A DNA stretch of 64,000 nt from Dipteris shenzhenensis (taxonomy: Eukaryota > Polypodiophyta > Polypodiopsida > Gleicheniales), in assembly GCA_047967505.1 (NCBI GenBank), contig CM106539.1. One strand, written 5' to 3'. Position numbers and translations under genes: made by a program. Positions 22,776 through 30,665 of this stretch are shown here, piece after piece (within the stretch, counting starts at the first letter, position 1; each line of letters starts with the position of its first letter). A model generated the notes under the pieces. That model ran no database searches. It had not been told where the DNA came from and was given only the letters and a program-made list of their open reading frames with translations.

Positions 22776-23640
22776 TAGAAACCACGATTGCATTCTAAAA
22801 ACACAGTTTAGATATGCCATCACGACGCTTTTCTTACCCCACCTAATCTGAGGATCCGATAGAACAATGGCGCCACGATTGCATTCTAAAAACACACTTT
22901 AGACATACAATCATGATGATTTTCATGCCCCACCTAATCCGAGGATCCGATAGAATAATGGCACCATGATTGCATTCTAAAAACACACTTTAGACATGCC
23001 ATCACGATGCTTTTCATACCCCACCTGATCTGAGGATCTGATAGAGCAATGGTGCCACAATTACATTATAAAGGCACACATACACAGATTTGATTTTGAG
23101 CTTTTGTAAAATTCATTTAGACATGCAATCATGACGCTTTTCATGCCCCACCTGATTCGAGGATCCGATAGAACAATGGCACCATGATTGCATTCTAAAA
23201 ACACACTTTAAACATGCAACCATGATGCTTTTCATGCCCCACCTAATCCAAGGATCCAATAGAACAATGGCGCCACGATTGCATTCTAAAAACACACTTT
23301 AGACATGCCATTACGATGCTTTTCATACCCCACCTGATCCGAGGATCTGATAGACCAATGGTGCCGCAATTACATTCTAAAGGCACACATACACAGATTT
23401 GATTTTGAGCTTTTGTAAAATTCATTTAGACATGCAATCATGATGCTTTTCATGCCCCACCTGATCCGAGGATCCGATAGAACAATGGCACCACGATTGC
23501 ATTCTAAAAACACACTTTAGACATGCCATCACGATGCTTTTCTTACGCCACCTGATCTGAGGATCTGATAGAGCAATGGTGCGGCAATTACATTCTAAAG
23601 GTAGACATACCACATTGCTTTCTCAAATTTCACACAAGAG
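22775..23640. repeat. Satellite-like tandem array, 91/91/127-bp higher-order repeat
   Basis: The landmark 'ccccacct' (once 'cgccacct') occurs at 22,837, 22,928, 23,019, 23,146, 23,237, 23,328, 23,455 and 23,546. The spacings are 91, 91, 127, 91, 91, 127, 91. The longer unit carries an extra 36 bases (from about 'cacacatacacagatttg' to 'attcatttag'). Each trio forms a 309-bp higher-order unit. Monomers differ from one another by several substitutions. Confidence 0.95.
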
Positions 23641-23970
23641 ATAAGTAATTAAAACTTAAGAACTTCTATCGTTACAAATCATATCATGAATCTTGTTTTA
23701 AGTGCAGCGATTGATTCATGATATGCGTTCTCTAACTTACTAGTTTTAGTTTCCATGGATTTGTAATGCATAACATAGTTGCATAACATAGAAATGTAGC
23801 ATAAGTAGCAAAGTGCATAACATAAAGATCATATAGAAATGTAGAAATGTAAGAATTTGATAGACGAATAAGATGCATACCATGAGTACATTTTGAAATG
23901 TACCATAAATATCCAAGTGCATAACATAAAGAGAAGGTGTATGTCTACTACATTGTCTAACATATTAAAT
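23641..23970. other. No recognisable feature
   Basis: AT-rich sequence with short direct repeats ('gcataacata', 'gaaatgtag'). No coding potential seen. Confidence 0.5.
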
Positions 23971-23997
23971 CATGTGTGTGTGTGTGTGTGTGTGTGT

Positions 23998-24076
<79 letters not shown>

Positions 24077-24121
24077 TCTTTATATATTAAAAAATGTGTG
24101 TGTATGTATGTGTGTGTGTGT
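23971..24121. repeat. Compound (GT)n-(AG)n-(GT)n microsatellite
   Basis: A GT run (23,972-23,998), a long AG run (24,000-24,074) and a second interrupted GT run (24,095-24,121). The open frames across it are artefacts of the repeat. Confidence 0.95.
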
Positions 24122-24442
24122 CTTTGTGTGAGAGAGAGAGGGAGAGAGAGTCCAATTGCAAATGGCCATGCTACCTGCACTACAAAGAAGAGTTCTTTTA
24201 GCTCTCAAAGTTTCTTCAAAGAAAAAAAGACACCATGCTTATATTTCACTCTAAATCGAGTTAGGGAGCTAGTCTAATTAATCGAGTTAGATTAAGGTTC
24301 TGAGCAGTTATATATATACCTCGAAAATCTTTGCAACATCGACACGGTTGCAGGAATCTCTTGCTGACGCAAAATCTAGTTCAACAAGCTGGGTAGCGAC
24401 GCAAGTGCTCCTTTGCTGCTAGCGAAAAATCAAGTCACGTAT

Positions 24443-24474
24443 ACGTATACTACACGTATACGTGTAGTATACGT
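24443..24474. repeat. 32-bp perfect palindrome
   Basis: The sequence is perfectly self-complementary about position 24,458/24,459 over 32 bases (core ACACGTATACGTGT). It lies exactly where similarity to the gypsy LTR at 55.6-56.9 kb ends. Confidence 0.9.
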
Positions 24475-25665
24475 GTAGCTTAGGACCTCGAGTCATGTTC
24501 CAATGAGAGACATAGGCTTAAGTGTGGTAAGCAAACAAAGTGCATGCATGTGTAAAAGGAACGTGTATCATCATGATTGAGGTAATGAAGGCTTTCGCCT
24601 TCATTGGGGGTTACAGGGTTTAGGAGGAGTTTAAGGGTTAGAAGGAGGTTCCAGGGTTAGAAGGAGGTTCCCGGGTTTAGAAGGAGGTTCAAGGGTTTAG
24701 AGAGAGGTTCCAGAGTTTAGAAGAGGTTCCAGGGTTAGAAGGAGGTTCCAAGTTTTAGAAGGAGGTTCCAAGGTTTAGAGAGAGGTTCCAGAGTTTAGAA
24801 GAGGTTCCAGGGTTAGAAGGAGGTTCCAAGGTTTAGAAGGAGGTTCCAGGGTTTAGAGAGAGGTTCCAGAGTTTAGAAGAGGTTCCAGGGTTAGAAGGAG
24901 GTTCCAAGGTTCAGAAGGAGTCCAGGGTTAGAAGGAGGATCCAAGGTTTAGGGTAGAGTACACGGTGGAGAACTCGTCTCCTTCATAGATCATGGAGTTT
25001 AAGGGTTGAGGAACAAAGGGTTTAGGGGGAGCATAGGAGTGGGAGAGGAAGAAGGTGTAAGAGCATGGGGGAAAGAAGAGAGAGGAGGGAGGAGGAGGAG
25101 AGAGGAGGAGGAGGAGGAGGGAGGAGGGAGGAGGAGGAGGGAGGAGGAGGAGGGAGGAGGAGAAGGAGAGGATGGGTTGCAAGGTTGGAGGAGTTGCAAG
25201 GTTAGGACATGCTTTTGGACATGGAGTGCAAGGAAGCATGGACACTTGAGACAAATGCTTGGAATACCAAAGTAGACTCAACACAATGCCCCAAAGAGTG
25301 TGGGCTTCATTCCATTATGGGGTATTTATACAAGTTGGAGAGCTTCTCTCTCTGCATGTAGAAATTCTAACACATTCTCTCTCTACATGTAGAAGTTGTA
25401 ACACATTCTCTTTCTACATGTAGAAGTTGTAACACATTCTCTTTCTACATGTAGAAGTTGTATGTAGAAATTGTAACACATTCTCTTTCTACATGTAGAA
25501 GTTGTAACACATTCTCTTTCTACATGTAGAAGTTGTAACACATTCTCTTTCTATATGTAGAACTCACATATAGAAGTTGTAACACATTCTCTTTCTACAT
25601 AAGTCCATGTTGGCACAGAGTCACATTCTTTTTCTACATAAGTCCATGTTGGCACACAGTCAACA
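24475..25665 (-). mobile_element. Truncated gypsy LTR
   Basis: In minus orientation it starts TGTTGACTGTGTGCC (25,665) like the LTR at 55,636. It then has seven copies of a 31-bp repeat (25,365-25,600), a TATA box (rc of tatttata at 25,323-25,330), the 'cataatggaatgaagcc' block, the pyrimidine-rich tract and an array of 'ggttccagggttagaagga' units. Similarity stops at the palindrome, before the end of the reference LTR. No primer site or internal region follows. Confidence 0.8.
24601..24960. repeat. Minisatellite of 'ggttccagggtttagaagga' type
   Basis: More than a dozen imperfect 20-29 bp units related to GGTTCCAGGGTTTAGA. Telomere-like GGGTTTAG appears within some units, but this is LTR-internal sequence: the complement occurs in the LTR at 56,400-56,600. 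Confidence 0.85.
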
Positions 25666-25909
25666 TATGCTCGGATCCATTTTATCACCCGTCCTCGGGT
25701 TATGGCTGATTGCGAGCACGTACCTGGGTTGCCATGCTTTTAGTCTAGTGGCTGTGGAACTTGTGTCGTGCCAGTTGATCCTGCTGTAAAGCCTTAGCAC
25801 CATACAAATTTTGCACAATTTCCAAGTAGCGTGTATCCACCATTTGCTCGAATAGAGATATGTGGTGTGCTTCTAAGAAGATCACTCTTTGATAGAGCCG
25901 GCTTGTAAT

Positions 25910-28900
25910 CTAAGCATCAACCCTTTCATTGGGATTAAAGCTGAGTGGAGGCAAATGGGAATCAGGGTAACATGGGACCTCCAGAATGAATTCCAATGTT
26001 TTACAGAATAGAGCACTTTGGCAAAGGAAGCGATTAATGTTGCCGCGCATTATTTGCTCATGCTGCTGAAGTGCTCGGACCATTGTGCCTTGGATATTCC
26101 ATTCTACACTAGAGTATGGTTCGATCATTGGCCAATTGATGGTTCGATCTTCAGCCAAAGTGTGTATGTTGGCTTCCCATTTTTTACGCCGTGGAACTGC
26201 ATAGAACTTGGGATGGGTTCTGAGACATGGAGGTGACCATAAGTACTCCTTTAAGAAGATTACATCAAAGAGCTTGGGACGGTGCCAATCAGGTTGTGGA
26301 TCCAACTTTCTAATCCAACCTTCACTAATTTGATGCTGACGAAGGTTGGTAGGAAGGTTGTCTAGGGTCCATCCACCTCAAGTTTTCATATCAGGATATT
26401 TGCTCCAAAATTCCATGATGGGGTTACTGGGAAGTGGTATTTCATCAAAATCATACCCATCATGAGCCCATCATTGGAACTTGGCATGGGCGTACGAATT
26501 GGAATATCCGGATCCTGATATTCAAAATCAAATATTGTGTCATTTTCTGCTGATGGAAGCACAAGAAGTGTCTAGGGTGATGACGAGGTAGGGAGAGAAT
26601 CTGGGGACATGGGGGAGAAATATGGCAGAGTGATACTTGCGGAAGGGGGAGCAAAGGGGAGGGGGGGAAGAACTGGGCAAATGGTTTGAGCAGCTTGGTA
26701 ATCCTCAAGGGTAGGATTAGCAAGGGAGGGGAAAAAGCTAGGGGTGAGGGGCTCGTAATTTTATGACTGTTGGGTTAGTTGAAAATGGTGAGAGGCATGA
26801 GAAAAGAGACGATGGAGGGAATAGATGTTAGGATGGAGCTCGAGGAAGGTTAAGAGGGTGGTAGCAACAAGGGTAAGTGAGGTTATGATGTTGGCAGAAA
26901 GAGTTGTTAGATATGGGAAGTTGGATGTGAGATAGGCCTTGTCATCTTCCGATACTTCTTTTTGCTGGTGCGATGGGATGATCAACTACATGGGTGGGAT
27001 GTTGGTTATGTCGTGCCTTGCAAATAATAGGGACGACCTTTGTAGCAATGGCAACAAACCTGCAATAACCCAGAGGGGAGGACTACCCATGAGGTAGACA
27101 TATGCAATGAAAGCATCCATCCTGAGTGTTATAAACCCGGCATGTGTAGACAGGCAGAAGATATTTTTCTCATCTTCAAACAAGTCTTGGCAAATTATGT
27201 ACAAGGTTTTAGTCCCGATGGAACGTTCCCAGTTGATTGTTGGATGAGCAGATATGATCCTATTTTGGAGTTGCTTCCATTGGATAAGCACGCGTGCATT
27301 GAGGTGATCTTCCACTTGTAGAGCAGCCACAAGCTCTTGGTACACCACTATTGTGCATTGTAGTGGGGCGTAATTGGTATTGTCTTCCAATGCCTTATTG
27401 TTGTGCACTAGCAATTGGAGTTCAAGCTTGGAGATGATTATTTTTTGGGAGTGCATCTCATTCATTTTTTCTTTCTATTGATGGTAGATGCTTGTGTATG
27501 CCTCCTTAAGCTTTCTCATTTGCAAGGTGACCTTTGCCTGTTGAGGAATGTCTTCAATGGTATTGGACCATTGGTCCAAGACTTGTGCTTGTGAAGTGCT
27601 GGCCTCTTGAACGGTAGCAAGTTGGTCTTTTAAGATTCTGCATTCCCTTGTAAGCTTGTCAATGCTGAAGGCACGTACTGCCAAAGATTGTTTCATGTCT
27701 TCAAGCTTGTCTTTGCAATCTTGGAGCTCTTCTTCTTTGTGAATTAGAGTGAGTCGAGCTTGTGCCACTACCTCTGTCTATTGCACATGTGCAGATGCCA
27801 AGGAGTTATAGTAGGTCTGTAGGATTGTCGTTGCTTCTACTGCCGTAGTCAGCTGTGTTTGACTTTGGTGGAGATTGGAGGTCACATCCCTTACTTCCTT
27901 CTCTTGAGCTTGGAGAGCTTGGTTCATGCGCACTTCTTCTACCTCCTTCTCATCTATTTGTGCCCGAAGTGCCTTGACCTCTATGGCGATTGCCTGGAAT
28001 TGATCTTCGATTTCTAATGCAATTTGCCTTTCCAATTCTCTTGCATATTCTTCCTTGGCCAAGCTAGTGAATAGTTCTGACAGTTGGATCATTTGGCTAG
28101 CTTGATGTTGGAGATTGACAGACGATGATGAGGTCTGGCAATATTGCTGATACAAGTGGTGCCCATGTAGCCATCCCGATGATGCTGTAGTACTTGGGGG
28201 AGGTTGTTCCAATGGCATTTCAGTCCCTTGTGTATAATAGTCATACTGTTGATCTGGCACTAGCTCCCCTTGTAGCTCATCAACTAGCATGGCGTCAATG
28301 GGCAGTTCAAGTGCTGATGTAGTCTTAGGCTCTGGTGCCGATCTTTCCTCAGGTCCGGGTGTCGATCTTGTCTCGAGCTCTGGTTGTTGCTATTGGTGGA
28401 GACTTATTGGTTGTAGTTGTGCACCAAACTGTAGAATCTCATGGGGCAATTCCACAATCTCAACCTCGAGAATAGGTATTTCTGCTAAGGCATCTGCACT
28501 TATCAATGTGATAGTAGGAGAAGTTGGTGACGGCTCCCATACTAGTGAGAAGGGTATGTCCAGCTCCTCAATTGGATTTAGTGTGACTGGGGCAGAGTCA
28601 TTTCTCTTTCTTGTAGTTCTTTTTTGATGATTATAGCCAATAAGTGTGGAATTTTACATTTTTGGCATGAAGAACCATCGAGTTTCTTGGTAAAGAAGAT
28701 GACGAAGTGCTGGACCCAGTCTTTTTTTAGCTTCCTACTCAGCAAAACAAATGTGCGAAGTGGAAGGGAGCAATTTTTGATGCACTTAACCCCCCGGATT
28801 GTGGATAGGAATTGTGCTGCTTCCTTGAGGCGATGGTCAAGGATTGTGCGAAGCAATATGCCATATCTATGGATCAGTGTGCCCTTGGTGAGGAAAGACT

Positions 28901-28960
28901 ATACTTTGATAAACTTTGCATCAGTAGGCCATTTAGGGTATTTGCCACCTTGTTTTTAAT
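25910..28960 (-). pseudogene. Decayed coding region, coiled-coil protein of unknown function
   Basis: A minus-strand frame reads from about 28,640 down to 26,761, interrupted only by TAG codons at 28,390-28,392, 27,778-27,780, 27,475-27,477 and 26,986-26,988, and ending at TAA. Upstream, in another frame, 28,578-28,930 reads FIKV-stop-SFLTKGTLIHRYGILL then RTILDHRLKEAAQF. Downstream, 25,910-26,305 reads WHRPKLFDVIFLKEYLWSPP. The N-terminal part is acidic, proline- and serine-rich. The middle (28,080-27,480) is predicted coiled coil by its heptad-like Leu/Ile spacing and many E, Q and K. The C-terminal part is hydrophobic. I do not recognise the family; it could be a gag-like or ORF1-like protein of an unknown element or a plant gene. 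At least one frameshift and one TGA are also present. Confidence 0.55.
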
Positions 28961-28980
28961 ATGTCTCTCATCTTTATGTC

Positions 28981-29457
28981 CTACCATTCCACAGGATGAA
29001 CAAGCTTGTCATACCTCCATCTCACTTTGGACAAAGTGTTGAAGTCTTTGGCCATCAAAGTCACCCTATGAGCATGGGCTGCTACCAGCATTGCATCTTC
29101 AAAATATTTTTCCAAGTAATCCTCTGCCATTTCCTGTAAGGAAAGAATGGCAGTCATGTTCCACCTGAACCCAAGGTGCCAACTATCACATATTTCTCTC
29201 ACCAGTCTTTGAAAAGGTGCCTTGGGGATTGCAAAGCCTATAGCTTTCTCTTGTTTCCTGATCTCCCTTAGCACACCTGCACCATGATTCAATCTCTTGG
29301 CCTTTTGCTTGAGTAGGCTCATTGGCTTACCCTTCCTGCCATGTGCAGCTCTTCCCTTTGGAGGCACACTAAATTTCTTGGTACCTGCCCTAGCTACTGT
29401 TGCTGCAAGCCCTGACCCTTTGCCAGCTTTCCTTGCAGTTGACTTGGTTCTTGCCAT
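28981..29457 (-). CDS. Divergent histone H3-like protein
   Basis: 158 residues from an ATG at 29,457. The tail begins ARTKSTARKAGKG, keeping the H3 positions Arg2, Thr3, Lys4, Arg8 and Lys9. The fold region keeps VLREIRK (62-68), PFQRLVREI (81-89), LQEMAEDYL (107-115), FEDAML (119-124) and HRVTLMAKDF (130-139). Tryptophan follows arginine in loop 1 (RW, 98-99), and AEDYL, ML and RVTLM.KDF are features typical of centromeric CENH3 rather than canonical H3. Loop 1 lacks the extra residues usual in CENH3. The tail is about 10 residues longer than in H3 and the C-terminus ends in a non-standard 15-residue extension. The frame is a single exon; an acceptor-like 'gcatgcag' lies just upstream. It is either a lineage-specific H3 variant, a CENH3-like protein, or a degenerating retrocopy. 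The frame is intact. Confidence 0.75.
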   Translation of the reverse strand: MARTKSTARKAGKGSGLAATVARAGTKKFSVPPKGRAAHGRKGKPMSLLKQKAKRLNHGAGVLREIRKQEKAIGFAIPKAPFQRLVREICDSWHLGFRWNMTAILSLQEMAEDYLEKYFEDAMLVAAHAHRVTLMAKDFNTLSKVRWRYDKLVHPVEW

Positions 29458-29561
29458 CACTCTGACAAACTGCATGCAAAGCAATGGAAAGAGATTACAG
29501 CCATGGAGAACATGTTTTGACAAAAAAAAAGGCAATCACAGGGGTGGATGAAGCAACATAG

Positions 29562-29638
29562 AAAAATTTGCAATAAAACGCGATACGAGGATTTTGAAAT
29601 TCCTAACAGGTCCAAATCGCGTTTTCTTGCGAATTTTT
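29562..29638. repeat. Foldback hairpin, family member a
   Basis: Arms of 23 bases (29,562-29,584 and 29,616-29,638) pair with two mismatches; the inner end is ACGCGAT/ATCGCGT. It lies 5' of the histone-like gene. The flanking 'ggggtggatgaagcaacat' is repeated before member b, so a and b sit in a tandem duplication of about 225 bp. Confidence 0.85.
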
Positions 29639-29789
29639 GAAATGACATGCTGGTGCATTCCTACAGTGATTTCTCTGTCTTTACAACTAAATATAGTATG
29701 AATGGAGTTTATGCAAGAAGACTACAGCCATGGATAGCTATGGAAGTCACAAAACCAGAATGACAGGGGTGGATGAAGCAACATTTCAA

Positions 29790-29860
29790 TATTTGCAACA
29801 AAACGCGATTTCGTCTGTTTGAAATTCCTAAGGCCTTCTCCTCGCGTTTTCTTGCAAATT
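29790..29860. repeat. Foldback hairpin, family member b
   Basis: Arms TATTTGCAACAAAACGCGA (29,790-29,808) and its near-perfect complement (29,842-29,860) with a 33-base loop. The loop shares 'ttgaaattccta' with member a. Confidence 0.85.
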
Positions 29861-30310
29861 CATGAGGCAGCATGCTGGAATATGCCTTCAGTCATTTGAA
29901 GGTGTTTGCATATCCATGCAGGATGGATTGAGTCTATGGAAGGCAAGAAGTGTGCACAGACTGAAGGAAGAACCCATAAGAACAGTTTTACCCTCACATG
30001 CAAATATCACACTTGAAGATCTGCATTCCTACAGTGAGTTATCTGTCTTGACAACTAAATAAAATATGGACTGAATCTATGCATTTCCATGTAGGATGGA
30101 TTGTTTCTATGGTAGGCAAGAAGATTGCAGACACTGAGGGAAGAACCCATTATTACTGACCTGAAATCTATCTGTGTGTGCTGCTGGTCAGGATCTTGAT
30201 GTTGCAGAGTATGGAGGTAGGGAAGCAAGAGAGCAGAGATTGGAGGGCAAGAGGGCTAAAACAGGATACCACAAATAAGTGCAAAATACAAATAAGGCAT
30301 CTTCTAAATC
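29861..30310. other. Intergenic region with partial tandem repeats
   Basis: Segments such as 'catgcaggatggattg...tctatgg...ggcaagaag' and 'gaggaagaaccca'-type strings recur at about 29,915-29,985 and 30,085-30,150. No gene recognised. Confidence 0.5.
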
Positions 30311-30395
30311 CCACACGTGTGAAATGTAGTCGTTTTTCACACGTGTGGATGGGACCCAGATCTCTTGGAGTTTGAAATTTGGCACGTGTGAAAGG
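30311..30395. promoter_or_regulatory. Cluster of ACGTG boxes with a perfect inverted repeat
   Basis: CCACACGTGTGAAA (30,311-30,324) is exactly inverted at 30,335-30,348, and GGCACGTGTGAAAGG follows at 30,381. CACGTG/ACGTG cores are binding sites of plant bZIP and bHLH factors. The cluster lies between two divergent genes (ATGs at 29,457 minus and 30,666 plus), so a promoter role is plausible but unproven. Confidence 0.45.
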
Positions 30396-30665
30396 TACAC
30401 TTTATGCCTTGGAACTTGTGCCATTCATGATTTCATAATCATATCCACAACTACTCTTCCCTCCCCTGCCTCCCAATCTTTCATCCATGCCAGGACCCTC
30501 GCATCTTCCATTTCCTTCTCTCTCTGATCCTTTCCTACCCAGCACACTCCATCCAGACTGCAACCTGACTGAAGACTACTACCACTGCCAGATCTCCAGG
30601 TTACCTAGAGTGCAGAGTTCAAGCTAGTGAAAGAGCAGGAGATTCACCAGTGTAACTCCAACAAC

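Noticed and set aside
22775-23640. Regular repeats considered as a CRISPR array
   Set aside because: Units are 91/127 bp with diverged sequence throughout, no short identical repeat with unique spacers, and the genome is a plant nuclear one.
23893-24180. Frames consisting of repeated Glu-Arg or Ser-Leu
   Set aside because: Translation of the AG and GT microsatellites.
26460-26985. Two minus-strand frames of 87 and 74 codons counted as separate genes
   Set aside because: The first is a hydrophobic/proline shadow in another phase; the second is simply the continuation of the TAG-interrupted frame and starts at a TTG.
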